From Alphaproteobacteria bacterium (GTDB lineage: Bacteria; Pseudomonadota; Alphaproteobacteria; Rhizobiales; JAJFHC01), in the NCBI GenBank assembly GCA_021775805.1, contig JAJFHD010000101.1, forward strand, positions 1 to 48,320: a stretch of 48,320 bases of DNA, given 5' to 3'. Each line of letters opens with the position of its first letter. Position 1 is the first letter of the stretch. The translations under genes and the position numbers were made by a program. Shown here one piece after another: positions 1-9,294 of the stretch. The notes below the pieces were generated by a model, which was not told where the DNA came from, did no database searches, and saw only the letters and a list, made by a program, of their open reading frames with translations.

Positions 1-870
1 GCTGTCGGCCAGATCCGGACCCTGATCGAAGGCGACTTCGAAGGCAGCCCGTTCGGCACGACCACCAGCTTCCGTCTGCGTCATGCCTGGGGTGAATGGG
101 ATCTGACACCGAACCTGACACTCGGCGCTGGCCAGTCCTGGTCAACCTACTACCACTTCGCTGGTGAAATCCCGACAGTGGACTTCTCTGGTATGGTCGG
201 TACGGCCGGTTTCACCCAGTCCCGTGTTCGCCAGATCCAGATCAAATCCAGCACCGGTCCTGTGTCCTGGGCCGTTGGTCTGCTTGATCCGCGCTCGCAG
301 ATTGTGGGGGGCGACGACAACCAGCTTCCCGATCTTGCCGGTAAGGCCAACTTCGACCTTCTCGGTGGCCAGGTTGGCATCGGCGCAATTGCTCGTGAAA
401 TCCATATCGATGGCTCTGCCAACGGTACGGGTGCCGGAGCATCGTCGAGTGCGTTCGGTTGGGGCGTGAACGGCGGCATCGATCTGCCGCTCGGCGACAT
501 GATCACCCTGCACGCAGTTGCCGGTTATGGCGACGGCGCTCAGGAACTTTATGCCGGTCCCGGTGCCGGTGCTGTGGTTGTTGGCGGCGATATCCGCACC
601 AACGAAGGCTACGGCTGGGGTGTTGGCGGTTCGCTTCGTCTGAGCGAAGCATCGTCGATGAACGCCCAGTACAGCACTTCGAAATCCAGCTCCAAGAACC
701 TTGGTGGCGCATCCGACCAAAGATGGGAACGGGCCCACCTGAACTACATGTGGCAGCCTGTCAGCAAGTTGCGCATGGGTCTTGAAGCCTCCTGGACCGA
801 GCGTACGCTGGTCGGCGGTGTCGACGACGACAACCTCCGCCTGCAGTTCGGCACATGGTTCTTCTTCTAG
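1..870 (+). CDS. Outer-membrane porin, C-terminal part (DcaP-like)
   Basis: The reading frame is open from the first base of the window, so the start lies outside it; 289 residues are visible. The sequence is a run of short alternating hydrophobic/polar strands rich in Gly, Tyr, Trp and Phe, separated by Gly/Asp turns. It ends in three phenylalanines, the usual C-terminal signature of outer-membrane beta-barrels recognised by the BAM machinery. The visible part fits the last ten or so strands of a trimeric porin. The wording of strands such as VRQIQIKSSTGPVSWAVG is most like DcaP-type porins of proteobacteria, but the subfamily is a judgement by eye. Expected role: passive uptake of small, often anionic solutes across the outer membrane. 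A strong terminator follows, so it probably ends its own transcript. Confidence 0.75.
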   Translation, partial: AVGQIRTLIEGDFEGSPFGTTTSFRLRHAWGEWDLTPNLTLGAGQSWSTYYHFAGEIPTVDFSGMVGTAGFTQSRVRQIQIKSSTGPVSWAVGLLDPRSQIVGGDDNQLPDLAGKANFDLLGGQVGIGAIAREIHIDGSANGTGAGASSSAFGWGVNGGIDLPLGDMITLHAVAGYGDGAQELYAGPGAGAVVVGGDIRTNEGYGWGVGGSLRLSEASSMNAQYSTSKSSSKNLGGASDQRWERAHLNYMWQPVSKLRMGLEASWTERTLVGGVDDDNLRLQFGTWFFF

Positions 871-908
871 GATCTAGCCAGACGAAGCTCATTTGAGCTA
901 AAAGATTG

Positions 909-940
909 GCCCGGGCATATTAGGTTATGCCCGGGCTTTT
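909..940 (+). terminator. Rho-independent terminator of the porin gene
   Basis: A perfect 11-bp stem (GCCCGGGCATA pairing with TATGCCCGGGC) closes a 6-nt loop and is followed directly by TTTT. It starts 38 bases after the porin stop codon. This is the clearest intrinsic terminator in the window. Confidence 0.9.
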
Positions 941-1005
941 CAATTTGTAATGGCCCCGCAACCCCGGAACCGTTCTGCAACACCTTACCCGTAACGAGAT
1001 ACGTG

Positions 1006-2841
1006 ATGACATCAATCCAACTTGAACGTGCCCGGTCGTCATTTGAACGCGGCCGTTTCAAGGAGGCGCGTGGAGCCTACAAACAGGCCCTGAAATTCAG
1101 CCCAAGCGATCCCGACGTCCTATCGGAGCTGGGCGCGGTCGAAGCCGAACTCGAGAATTACAGTGCCGCCCGCAAACTGATGCAAAAAGCCATAAAAATT
1201 GCGCCGAGGGATGCTTACTTCCTGTTCAATCTTGCAGAACTGGAACGCAAATCCAAAAGACATGCAGAAGCCGAAAAGCTCTATCGGACAATTCTGGACC
1301 TGAATCCCGCAGACACCGATGCGCTCTTCGGTCTTGGCTTGAGCATATTTTTCCAGAACCGGTCGGCCGACTCGATCACCGTGTTTCAGGACGCGCATAG
1401 CCGGTCACCCCGCGACCCTGAAATACTCAATGCGCTCGGTAATGCTATGGTGGCCAACGGCCAGAATACAGAGGCCGTGAAAGCATTTCACAAGGCCATC
1501 GAACTTGACCAGACGCTGGCCGATGCATGGTTCAACCTTGGTGTATGTTTGTTTGAACTCGAGAGTTTCGAACAGGCCGACCAAGCATTTTCCCAAGCCT
1601 CCACATTGAAGCCGATCGAGGACCGACTGCTTTGGAAATGGGCGCAAACCCAACTTCGTGTGGAACAATTTGAGAAGGCTTTTGAAAACGCAAATGCCAC
1701 GATTGCCGCACGGCCCGATATTCCGCAAGCCTACTTCATTCGTGGAGTGGCATATGAATATTTCGGGAAGTTCGACGAAGCCGAAAGAGATTTCCGGAAG
1801 GTCATCAAATTGCGGGCCGACGTCTCCGAAGCCTATGAGAAATTGGCTCAGATGAAACGCCTGGACCTGGACTGCACCGATGTCCTGGAGAATGTTCTGG
1901 CGGACGATGAGGGGTATGTCGACACCTCCAGAGCATCTGCCGGTTTTACACTTTATCGCGTCTATGACCGGGCCGGCGATCAGGAGAACGCCTTTCGTGC
2001 CCTGAGGAAAGCCAACGACATCAAGGCAAAAAAATCACCGTTTCTTCCTGAACTGCACGCGGCATCGGTCGACCATCTCATGGAAATATTTACACCAGAG
2101 TTCTTTGAACGCCATGCCGGCGAAGGGCATGATACGGAAAGTCCGATTTTTGTGTTCGGAATGCCCCGTTCGGGAACCACGTTGACCGAACAGATCCTGG
2201 CAGGCGTTCCAGGCGTTTTCCCGGGAGGCGAGCAACTGGCGATACAGGACTTCACCAAGTCGCTGCCTGAGTACCCCGATTGCCTGACGGACGTCCCATC
2301 CGACTGGGCACGAACACAGGCCACGCAGATTCTCGAAACCCTGCGTTCGAAGGCAGCCGGCAATGAATATGTAACCGACAAGACCCCCGGCAACTACCTG
2401 TGCATCGGTCTCATTGCGTGGCTTTTCCCAAAGGCAAAACTCGTTCATTGCCGCCGCGATCTGCGTGACGTCGGCTACTCCTGCTACGAACAGAACTTCA
2501 GCGATGGACTGAGATTCGTATACAGTCTTGACGGCATAGCTCTCACAAGCCACTACTATATCAAGATCATGGAACACTGGAGAAAGGTCGTTCCCATAAG
2601 AATCTACGACGCGGTTTACGAAGACCTGGTTTCAAATCCTCAGGGAGAAGGCAAGAATCTTGTAGAATTTTGCGGCTTCGAGTGGGATGATAGTTATCTG
2701 GACACGGCCAAAGTCGACCGCCCAGTGCAAACTGCCAGCGTTTGGCAGGTGCGCCAGCCGATTAACAAGGCCGCTGTTGGTAAATGGCGGCGATATGAAG
2801 AGTATCTGAGCCCCCTCTTGGAACAATTGGAAATGCCGTGA
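1006..2841 (+). CDS. TPR-repeat sulfotransferase
   Basis: 611 residues. Roughly the first 330 form tandem tetratricopeptide repeats with the usual pattern (for example AWFNLGVCLFELESFEQA). The rest is a sulfotransferase domain. Its PAPS-binding 5'-phosphosulfate loop is FGMPRSGTTL near residues 384-393, and a second phosphate-binding stretch with CRRDLRDVGYS follows. Such two-part proteins are common in proteobacteria. The TPR part is thought to bind the acceptor, and the domain moves sulfate from PAPS to a hydroxyl of a peptide, sugar or lipid; the acceptor here is unknown. An in-frame GTG at 1003 directly precedes the ATG and could be the start instead; the upstream ribosome site is weak. 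The stop overlaps the next gene by four bases, so the two are translationally coupled. Confidence 0.85.
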   Translation: MTSIQLERARSSFERGRFKEARGAYKQALKFSPSDPDVLSELGAVEAELENYSAARKLMQKAIKIAPRDAYFLFNLAELERKSKRHAEAEKLYRTILDLNPADTDALFGLGLSIFFQNRSADSITVFQDAHSRSPRDPEILNALGNAMVANGQNTEAVKAFHKAIELDQTLADAWFNLGVCLFELESFEQADQAFSQASTLKPIEDRLLWKWAQTQLRVEQFEKAFENANATIAARPDIPQAYFIRGVAYEYFGKFDEAERDFRKVIKLRADVSEAYEKLAQMKRLDLDCTDVLENVLADDEGYVDTSRASAGFTLYRVYDRAGDQENAFRALRKANDIKAKKSPFLPELHAASVDHLMEIFTPEFFERHAGEGHDTESPIFVFGMPRSGTTLTEQILAGVPGVFPGGEQLAIQDFTKSLPEYPDCLTDVPSDWARTQATQILETLRSKAAGNEYVTDKTPGNYLCIGLIAWLFPKAKLVHCRRDLRDVGYSCYEQNFSDGLRFVYSLDGIALTSHYYIKIMEHWRKVVPIRIYDAVYEDLVSNPQGEGKNLVEFCGFEWDDSYLDTAKVDRPVQTASVWQVRQPINKAAVGKWRRYEEYLSPLLEQLEMP

Positions 2842-3695
2842 AGCGTATTTTTCTTGCCGCCATTGCAGCATCTGCCCTTACGGGATGTTTTCAGACCGAA
2901 TCGGGTCCGCGTAACTTCGATATCAGCACGGTGACAGCAACACCCGCGAATGCGGCACCTGAGGTGACACAGAAACTATTGTCCAATGCCAGCAGTTCTT
3001 ACGTCACGATGGTTGTCTACGAAGCGTCTCTTCGCGAACTGCAATCCGCCGATGACAAGGACCCTGAAGCCGTCACGTCCGGCAGCGGATTTGTCCTCGA
3101 CAATCAGGGGCACATCCTTACTGCCGGACATGTTGGCGTCTCGAAGGGATGGTACGTGAATGTAACCGGTCCAAAGGGGCGGGTGTTTCGCGGCAATGTC
3201 CTCTCCATACGCCACGGCACTGACATGGCGCTGATAAAGATCACAGACCCTTCGGGTCTCACGCCTGTGGTTCCGGTTGCGGACCCTTGCCTGCCGGTCG
3301 GCGGCGGCATTTTTTCATTGGGCAAACCGCGTCAGAGAACCCATACCGCACGTTTTGGCACCGTGGCGGCAATGAGTTTCGGACGTCCCGTCAAATACCG
3401 TTCCTTTGGATACAATGACGCAATGGTGTTGCGCCTGCAGACACGCAAGGGAGAGTCTGGCGGCCCGGTTTTCGACAACGGCGGCAGGCTTGCCGGAATG
3501 GTCGTCAGCACGCTGTCAGATGGGACCGGGCGTCATCTCGATCTGGCCCATGCGGTGACGTCACCTATGATTGCTGATTTCGTGTGCAGCCAGACAAAAT
3601 GCTCTTCAGCCTGGCGCGCCCTTCGCGGGAAATCGACATCGTCCTGTCCCAGAGGCCCTAAGACCGCATCGACCGGAAAACGCAAGGCCGGTTAG
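2838..3695 (+). CDS. Trypsin-like serine protease lipoprotein
   Basis: 285 residues starting at GTG 2838, which overlaps the stop of the sulfotransferase gene (GTGA). The N-terminus is a lipoprotein signal peptide ending in a lipobox LTGC, with Cys17 as the lipidated residue, so the protein should sit in a membrane facing the periplasm. The body is a chymotrypsin/DegP-like fold with a complete triad: His98 (TAGHV), Asp129 (HGTDMALIK) and Ser207 (GESGGPVF). No PDZ domain is visible; the tail is short, basic and Pro/Ser-rich. The close coupling suggests that it and the sulfotransferase act in one process, perhaps handling of a sulfated envelope protein, but that is inference. Confidence 0.82.
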   Translation: MKRIFLAAIAASALTGCFQTESGPRNFDISTVTATPANAAPEVTQKLLSNASSSYVTMVVYEASLRELQSADDKDPEAVTSGSGFVLDNQGHILTAGHVGVSKGWYVNVTGPKGRVFRGNVLSIRHGTDMALIKITDPSGLTPVVPVADPCLPVGGGIFSLGKPRQRTHTARFGTVAAMSFGRPVKYRSFGYNDAMVLRLQTRKGESGGPVFDNGGRLAGMVVSTLSDGTGRHLDLAHAVTSPMIADFVCSQTKCSSAWRALRGKSTSSCPRGPKTASTGKRKAG

Positions 3696-3770
3696 GGCCG
3701 TTTATCCGTTTTCCGATCGGCAACGATTTCAAATCCCCAGCCCGAAGGGTCGCCGGGAACAGGCCCCGTT

Positions 3771-4748
3771 TTAATGTCCAGGTATGATGACGCTCGCACC
3801 TGTTGTCCGGCGTCCTTCCAGATCTTCGTGCGCGCGACGAACTTCGCTGAGGCCGTAGCGCTGGTTAATTGGAATGCTCAGCTTTCCGCTTGACACGATA
3901 TCTATCAGATCGCCGGCCGTTTCCCGCAGATCCTCATCCGCGGCCACGTATGTCATCAGGGACGGACGGGTGACATAGAGTGACCCCTTTGCCCCCAGGA
4001 CACCAATATCGAAATCTGTGATCGGACCCGACGCATTGCCAAAACTGACCAGCAGTCCACGCGGCCGCAGACTGTCCAGCGAAGCTGTGACCGTTGCCGC
4101 CCCGATCCCGTCATAAACCACGGGAACACCCTGGCCATCGGTGATCTCGCGAACCTTCGCCGCAACATCTTCCTGATTGTAGAGAATTGTATGATGACAG
4201 CCGTGCGCCCGCGCCAGTTCGGCTTTCTCCTCGCTGCCCACTGTGCCGATGACAGTAGCCCCAAGCGCATTTGCCCATTGACAGGCCAACAGTCCAACAC
4301 CCCCCGCGGCGGCGTGAAACAGGATCGTATCTCCAGCCTCGACTTTGTAAGTTGCACGCAACAGGTATCGCACCGTCATGCCTTTCAGCATCATTGCCGC
4401 GGCGGTTTCATCGGATATGCCGTCGGGCAGTTTTGCCGCGCGACTGGCCGGGACGTTGCAGGCTTCGGCATAGGCGCCCAAAGGGCCCGCTCCATAGGCA
4501 ATCCGGTCGCCAACAGCGAGCGACGACACGCCCTCCCCCAAGGCTTCGACGACACCCGCGGCTTCCAGCCCGACCCCCGATGGCAATGGCACCGGATAAA
4601 GGCCCGAGCGATGATATGTGTCGATAAAATTCAGTCCAACAGCAGTCTGCCGGACGCGAACCTGTCCGGCCTCAGGGTCGGGCAGGTCGACATCCGTCAA
4701 CGACAAAACTTCCGGGCCTCCCGGTTGGGAAAAGCGAACCGCTTTCAT
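3771..4748 (-). CDS. NADPH:quinone reductase (zeta-crystallin type)
   Basis: 325 residues, a zinc-free medium-chain dehydrogenase of the quinone oxidoreductase group. The N-terminal GroES-like part carries GLNFIDTYHRSGLYP and GLEAAGVVEALGEGV. The Rossmann part has the nucleotide-binding AAAGGVGLLACQWA near residue 150. It should reduce quinones in the cytoplasm with NADPH and so limit redox cycling. The start is placed at ATG 4748 because the typical family opening MKAVRF begins there and a purine-rich ribosome site (AGAGAGG) lies just upstream. A longer open frame extends upstream without family likeness. It stands alone, facing away from the protease gene. QorA is the nearest named family; orthology was not tested. 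Confidence 0.85.
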   Translation of the reverse strand: MKAVRFSQPGGPEVLSLTDVDLPDPEAGQVRVRQTAVGLNFIDTYHRSGLYPVPLPSGVGLEAAGVVEALGEGVSSLAVGDRIAYGAGPLGAYAEACNVPASRAAKLPDGISDETAAAMMLKGMTVRYLLRATYKVEAGDTILFHAAAGGVGLLACQWANALGATVIGTVGSEEKAELARAHGCHHTILYNQEDVAAKVREITDGQGVPVVYDGIGAATVTASLDSLRPRGLLVSFGNASGPITDFDIGVLGAKGSLYVTRPSLMTYVAADEDLRETAGDLIDIVSSGKLSIPINQRYGLSEVRRAHEDLEGRRTTGASVIIPGH

Positions 4749-5158
4749 TTCATGCCTCTCTTGAATTGATGAATTAGACTCCCCGGCACGATAGGCGAAC
4801 CACCGCCGTCGCGCCACAGGAAACCTGTTGGGCCGCAGCCGGTTTTGCTGGTCAATGACCCAGCCCGACACCCCTATTGTAAGGCGGCAGGCCCACCACC
4901 CTTACGTTCACGCCTCATAGACTACAACTTAACAGTGTCGAAATATCATGCGGCGCGATGCTCCTCGATGCAGGAGTGCTGGAACGACTGAATTTCTCTG
5001 ATATGACGCCTCCACGCCGAATCGCAAAGCGGCAGATCCTCGTGTCGGCGCACGAGGACGGCAGTTCAGAAGGACGGCCAAAACCAACGCTGCCGAATTG
5101 CACTGCGGATCATCTTCAGGAATGAATCCCGTAAATAGCAACAGGCGTCAGGCGGCCC
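4749..5158. other. Non-coding gap with one hairpin
   Basis: No convincing gene was found in these 410 bases; the short open frames on either strand lack ribosome sites and family likeness. An 8-bp perfect inverted repeat (TCCTCGTG and CACGAGGA around a 6-nt loop, 5037-5058) is the only structure noticed. It has no following T-run. Confidence 0.5.
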
Positions 5159-6001
5159 TTAGTGCGACATTAACACCGGGACCGTGCAATGGCGCAGCAC
5201 ATATCTGGTCGTTCCGCCGATAACGTACTCGCGCATGCGCCAATGGCCGTAGGCACCAAGGACGAGGAGATCACAGGACTTCTTCGACACCTGATCGAGC
5301 AGAGCCTCGCCCACGGTCAGGCCACCCGAGGCGGATTCGCTGCTGGAGACCTTGACGCCATGACGGGCCAATGCGGCCGCCATTTCGAACAACGCACTCT
5401 CCGCATGGTCATCGGCGGACTTGGGAGGATCGACCCAGTGGAGATGGACATTTTCTGCCCGCCGCAGTACAGGCAGGGCATCAAACACAGCCCGTGTCGC
5501 CTGTCGCCCGCCATCCCAGGCCACCAACACATCACGCCCGAGACGGCGAAGGGCGGCTCCGGCGGGCACCTGCAGCACAGGGCGTCCACTCTGCATCAGT
5601 AGATGCTCGCACAGTGTTTCTTCCAGCCGTTCCGTATTTGCCGAATCCTGTTGGCCGGCAATCACAACATCAGCCATCCGACTGTGTTCCACCAGGACAG
5701 GGGCAATATCTGATGTCGGCGCTTCGACCACCCGCCATTTGGCGGATATGTTTTGGCTTTTCCGTTTTAGCTCCAGCTTCTCCGCAATAGCGTTTGCGGA
5801 CTCAAGATGGGCATTGCGGAAATTCTCCAACACCTTTGGCGACGCATCGTAGCCGGTGAAAAGGTTGATCTTGTATTGCGGTATCACATAAAGGCCGATG
5901 AGGTATCCATCCTGATCGCCTGTCAACATGATGGCTGCATCCAGTATGGCATCGCTGGTTTCAGTACTGCCCGGAAGCGCTATGATTGTTTGATATGGCA
6001 T
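5159..6001 (-). CDS. Universal stress protein, tandem UspA domains
   Basis: 280 residues, twice the length of a single UspA domain. The N-terminal half begins MPYQTIIALPGSTETSDAIL. The C-terminal half keeps the ATP-binding signature, with GAYGHWRMREYVIGGTTRYVL near residues 248-268 matching the G-x2-G-x9-G-T/S pattern. The N-terminal copy seems to have lost that motif. Such cytoplasmic proteins are commonly induced by low oxygen, respiratory block or starvation in proteobacteria. It is divergent from the BT1-like transporter gene, and a CRP/FNR-type box lies in the shared spacer, 60 bases from its start. That fits oxygen or redox control. Confidence 0.88.
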   Translation of the reverse strand: MPYQTIIALPGSTETSDAILDAAIMLTGDQDGYLIGLYVIPQYKINLFTGYDASPKVLENFRNAHLESANAIAEKLELKRKSQNISAKWRVVEAPTSDIAPVLVEHSRMADVVIAGQQDSANTERLEETLCEHLLMQSGRPVLQVPAGAALRRLGRDVLVAWDGGRQATRAVFDALPVLRRAENVHLHWVDPPKSADDHAESALFEMAAALARHGVKVSSSESASGGLTVGEALLDQVSKKSCDLLVLGAYGHWRMREYVIGGTTRYVLRHCTVPVLMSH

Positions 6002-6060
6002 GACCTAACATCCGGTAATAAATGGCCACGTGATCGTGTCACGGCTGTGCCTGTTGAACC

Positions 6061-6074
6061 TTGACCTTGATCAA
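6061..6074. promoter_or_regulatory. CRP/FNR-family box between usp and transporter
   Basis: TTGACCTTGATCAA matches TTGAT-N4-ATCAA at 9 of 10 defined positions. It sits in the divergent spacer, 60 bases from the usp start and 82 bases from the transporter start. Which regulator of the family (FNR, FixK, Dnr/NnrR) would bind cannot be told from the site. Confidence 0.6.
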
Positions 6075-6155
6075 CAGTACCGGCGCCGGCCGATGCAATG
6101 GTGATGGGTGGATGGCGTTCTCCGGTGCGCCAGCAACAGGGGGTATGAGTCCGAC

Positions 6156-7799
6156 ATGACTGTACGGACAGCCACGGAGTGGATCGTCAAGTGGTTTGAT
6201 GCAACGGTGCTGGACCTTCGACAGCAGTTTCGCTGGTCGTTTTTGCCGCCACTGATGATCTATTTTGCCGCCGGCTTTTCCGGCCTCACCGCGATCGTTG
6301 GCACCTTTTTCGTCAAAGAGTATCTCGGCCTTTCCGCCGTGTTCCTTTCAGGCCTGGCTTTCTGGGCAGGCCTGCCTTGGGCTCTGAAAACACCGCTCGG
6401 CCACCTGGTGGACATCATCTGGCGTTGGAAGTCACTGCTGATCTACCTGGGAGCGGCACTGATAGCCTCAAGTTTTATGATCATGTACGCCCTGATCAGT
6501 TACCCGGCGGTCATGTCCGGCATCATGAACATTGATGCCTGGTATGTGCTCAGTGTCCTGCTCGCTCCCGCCGGCTATGTTGTCCAGGACGCCGTCGCTG
6601 ACGCCATGTCAGTTGAAGCCGTGCCCCGCTTTGATGCCGACGGCCAGCCCCTAAACGATGCACTGTCCAAGTCCCTCCACACAACGATGCAAACCCTTGG
6701 CCGTATCGCCTTGATCAGCGGACTGGTCGCCGTGGCCTTTCTCAACATCTACATGTTCGCCGATATCGAGTCCCTGAGTCAGGGTGAGAAAGCCGCCATC
6801 TACGGACAGATCTACCTTTTCGCCTTGGCGGTCCCCCTGGTGTCGATAAGCGGCGTGATTCTGGCTCATTTCATGAAACGGCAGCGCCGCAATACATTGC
6901 GCACGAGCGGCCTCACCCCCGAGCAGATCTCGACCTTGCTTGAAACCCCGGGCGACCCGACCCAGCCGAACTACTGGTACTTTATCGGTGGGTTTGCCTT
7001 TGTGGCGCTCACCTTGGCAATCGGCCTATCCGATGTGGCTTACTCTCAGGAGATTGTGTTTCTGGGCTCCATGACCATTGTTCTGATGCTGATGCGTCAG
7101 TTGATACGGCAACTCGCCCCGGCAAAAGCCCGCGCGCTGATCGGTACGGCAATCATCATATACGTATTTCGGGCCACCCCCCTGCCCGGAGCCGGTGTGA
7201 CCTGGTTTGAAATCGATGTCCTGGATTTTGACCAGCAGTTTCTATCAATCCTGTCGCTCATTACATCAATTCTCACGCTGGCCGGGATAATCCTGTTGAG
7301 GCCCCTTATGGCTTCAAGAACCATCTCCGATATCGTTGTCCTCCTGACGCTCGCCGCCGGTATTCTGTCACTGCCCAATATCGGCCTCTACTACGGCATA
7401 CAGGACTGGACGGCGCCCCTGACCGGAGGCATCGTCGACGCCCGCTTCATTGCCGTGATTGACACAGCAGTCGAGTCGCCTCTCGGTCAGATCGCGATGA
7501 TACCGATGCTGGCCTGGATCGCCCGCAATGCGCCCGACAACTTGAAGGCCACATTCTTTGCCGTCATGGCCTCGTTCACCAATCTTGCATTATCCGCCAG
7601 CAGTCTGATGACCAAGTACCTGAACCAGATCTTCACTGTCACACGCGAAGTCCGCAACCGTGACTCCGGTGCCCTCGAAGTCGCTGCCGACTACAGCACA
7701 CTGGGCTGGTTGCTGGTGACAGTCGCCGTCATATCGGTCGTGGCACCGCTCTCGACGGTATTCATTGTGCAGCGGACGGTGCTGCGAACTGCGGATTAG
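6156..7799 (+). CDS. BT1-like major facilitator transporter
   Basis: 547 residues with about 12-14 hydrophobic segments and no signal peptide, so an inner-membrane transporter. The opening half resembles the folate/biopterin transporter (BT1) branch of the major facilitator superfamily: FFVKEYLGLSAVFLSGLAFW followed by PWALKTPLGHLVDII, the usual proline-rich loop between helices 2 and 3. An acidic-aromatic stretch VVQDAVADAMSVE lies in helix 4-5. The substrate is unknown; pterins are only the family precedent. The start at ATG 6156 is chosen over an upstream in-frame ATG (6108) because AGGGGG lies about 12 bases before it and the longer N-terminus looks unlike the family. It is divergent from the stress-protein gene and may share the box at 6061. 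Confidence 0.65.
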   Translation: MTVRTATEWIVKWFDATVLDLRQQFRWSFLPPLMIYFAAGFSGLTAIVGTFFVKEYLGLSAVFLSGLAFWAGLPWALKTPLGHLVDIIWRWKSLLIYLGAALIASSFMIMYALISYPAVMSGIMNIDAWYVLSVLLAPAGYVVQDAVADAMSVEAVPRFDADGQPLNDALSKSLHTTMQTLGRIALISGLVAVAFLNIYMFADIESLSQGEKAAIYGQIYLFALAVPLVSISGVILAHFMKRQRRNTLRTSGLTPEQISTLLETPGDPTQPNYWYFIGGFAFVALTLAIGLSDVAYSQEIVFLGSMTIVLMLMRQLIRQLAPAKARALIGTAIIIYVFRATPLPGAGVTWFEIDVLDFDQQFLSILSLITSILTLAGIILLRPLMASRTISDIVVLLTLAAGILSLPNIGLYYGIQDWTAPLTGGIVDARFIAVIDTAVESPLGQIAMIPMLAWIARNAPDNLKATFFAVMASFTNLALSASSLMTKYLNQIFTVTREVRNRDSGALEVAADYSTLGWLLVTVAVISVVAPLSTVFIVQRTVLRTAD

Positions 7800-7835
7800 C
7801 ATTCTTCGGTGACTGCGCGTCGACGGCCCGCCTGT

Positions 7836-7849
7836 TTGATCAGCGTCAA
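7836..7849. promoter_or_regulatory. CRP/FNR-family box upstream of flavodoxin-fold reductase
   Basis: TTGATCAGCGTCAA matches TTGAT-N4-ATCAA at 9 of 10 defined positions. It lies 190 bases before the reductase start at 8040, in the only non-coding stretch available for that gene's promoter. Confidence 0.5.
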
Positions 7850-8039
7850 CGCGCCTGAACTCATTCCATGCCGTAATGCGAACCAGAAACCGACCCTCAC
7901 AGGATCCGCAGGATTGGCAAATCAGGCGTTTCAGCAATGCCGAGATCAAGAGTCGTCGGCACAGTCGCCGCTTGCCGGTCTGAGCAGCGGCCGCACCCAA
8001 TTGCCAATGATCTGCCGCAAGGGCAACGAGGAACAGACA

Positions 8040-8624
8040 ATGAAAAAGACCATCGCCCTGATCAATGGCCATCCGGACGGCAGCGATCAACATTTCTGTC
8101 ACGGACTTGCTCAAGCCTATGAAACCGGTGCGCGCAAGGCGGGTCACGAGGTCCGGCGCATCGATGTGGCGCAGCTCGACTTCCCGATACTGCGGACAAA
8201 GCAGGAATTTGACGAGGAGTCGACAATACCGGACATCCGCGCGGCACAGGATGCCATTCGCGCTGCCAGTCATCTGGTCGTCATTTACCCGCTCTGGCTC
8301 GGCACGATGCCCGCCCTGCTGAAGGCTTTTCTGGAACAGGTTTTCCGTCCGGGCTTCGCATTTGACCGCAACAGCAAGGGGTGGCCGGTCAAGGCCCTGA
8401 CCGGACGCTCAGCCCGGATTGTCATCACGGTGGGCATGCCCGCCCTGGTTTATCGGTGGTACTTTCTCGCTCACAGCCTGAAGAGCCTCGAGCGCAATAT
8501 TCTCAAGTTCTCCGGCATTTCTCCGGTCCGGGACACAATATACGGCATGGTCGAAACGGCCGGTCAAGCCAAGCGGGACAAATGGCTAAGTCAGATGACC
8601 GATCTGGGTCGCCGTGCCGGTTAG
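8040..8624 (+). CDS. NAD(P)H dehydrogenase (quinone), flavodoxin-like fold
   Basis: 194 residues. It opens MKKTIALINGHPDGSD, the phosphate loop of the FMN/FAD-binding flavodoxin-like (NQO1/MdaB/KefF) family. It then has HLVVIYPLWLGTMPALLKAFLE, the second flavin-contact segment with the characteristic W-x-G-x-P-A-x-LK. These are cytoplasmic two-electron reductases of quinones or nitro compounds; no metal site is expected. The start ATG 8040 has an AACGAGGA ribosome site; the in-frame extension upstream to 7809 has no family likeness. With the zeta-crystallin-type reductase at 3771 this makes two quinone-reducing enzymes in the island. The exact substrate is not predictable. Confidence 0.8.
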   Translation: MKKTIALINGHPDGSDQHFCHGLAQAYETGARKAGHEVRRIDVAQLDFPILRTKQEFDEESTIPDIRAAQDAIRAASHLVVIYPLWLGTMPALLKAFLEQVFRPGFAFDRNSKGWPVKALTGRSARIVITVGMPALVYRWYFLAHSLKSLERNILKFSGISPVRDTIYGMVETAGQAKRDKWLSQMTDLGRRAG

Positions 8625-8764
8625 ACCCGTTCCCGGGAGCTCATCGCAGGCCAACGCGCCTGCGGCATTTGATTTAGCGCAAGTCCGCAAATCTCAGCAC
8701 GTGTCATCATCATAGTCGACGAAACTGCCGGCATTCGACCGGCGAAGACCCCACGGAGATTGTC

Positions 8765-9274
8765 ATGAACAACACTATGCGCTGCACCTTCCTGGCATCG
8801 GCAGCCCTTGCGCTGTCCTCGGTTGCGGCCTGGGCTGAGGAAACCAACTTCACCACATTCAGGGTTCTGAAACCCGAACTTGCCATCGAAGCAGCCCAAG
8901 GAGCCATGGCCGCCTGCCGTGACATGGGATTTCAAGTCGCCGTCAGCGTCACTGACCGGTTTGGCATTGTTCAGGTAACGCTCCGCGACCGCCTCGCCGG
9001 TCCTCACACCCCCGACACCGCTTATCGCAAGGCATGGACTGCCGTCAGTTTCCGAAGCGACACGCTTGAGTTGGCAAAGCTGGTGGAAACCGGCAACGCC
9101 TGGGCCATCCGCAATGTAACCAACGCCCTGCCTCTGGGGGGCGGTGTCCGGATCGTTGCCGGTGACGGTGACATGGTCGGCGCGATCGGTATTTCGGGCG
9201 CACCGTCAGGCAGCGCGGATGAAAGCTGTTCCAAGGCCGGCATCGCCGTCATCGCCGACCGGATCGCATTCTGA
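8765..9274 (+). CDS. GlcG/HbpS-family periplasmic protein
   Basis: 169 residues. A Sec signal peptide (MNNTMRCTFLASAALALS to about AWAEE) is followed by the single domain known as GlcG or HbpS (DUF336). Family marks are LAIEAAQGAMAACRDMGFQVAVSVTD, the GPHT/AYRKAWTA region, and PLGGGVRIV with GAIGISGAPSG near the end. Members bind haem or act as small-molecule sensors or chaperones; the exported form suggests haem or redox stress outside the cytoplasm. It follows the flavodoxin-fold reductase by 140 bases on the same strand and converges with cbpM. The role is inferred from the family only. Confidence 0.82.
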   Translation: MNNTMRCTFLASAALALSSVAAWAEETNFTTFRVLKPELAIEAAQGAMAACRDMGFQVAVSVTDRFGIVQVTLRDRLAGPHTPDTAYRKAWTAVSFRSDTLELAKLVETGNAWAIRNVTNALPLGGGVRIVAGDGDMVGAIGISGAPSGSADESCSKAGIAVIADRIAF

Positions 9275-9294
9275 CGGCCCCCATCGTCTTGAGA

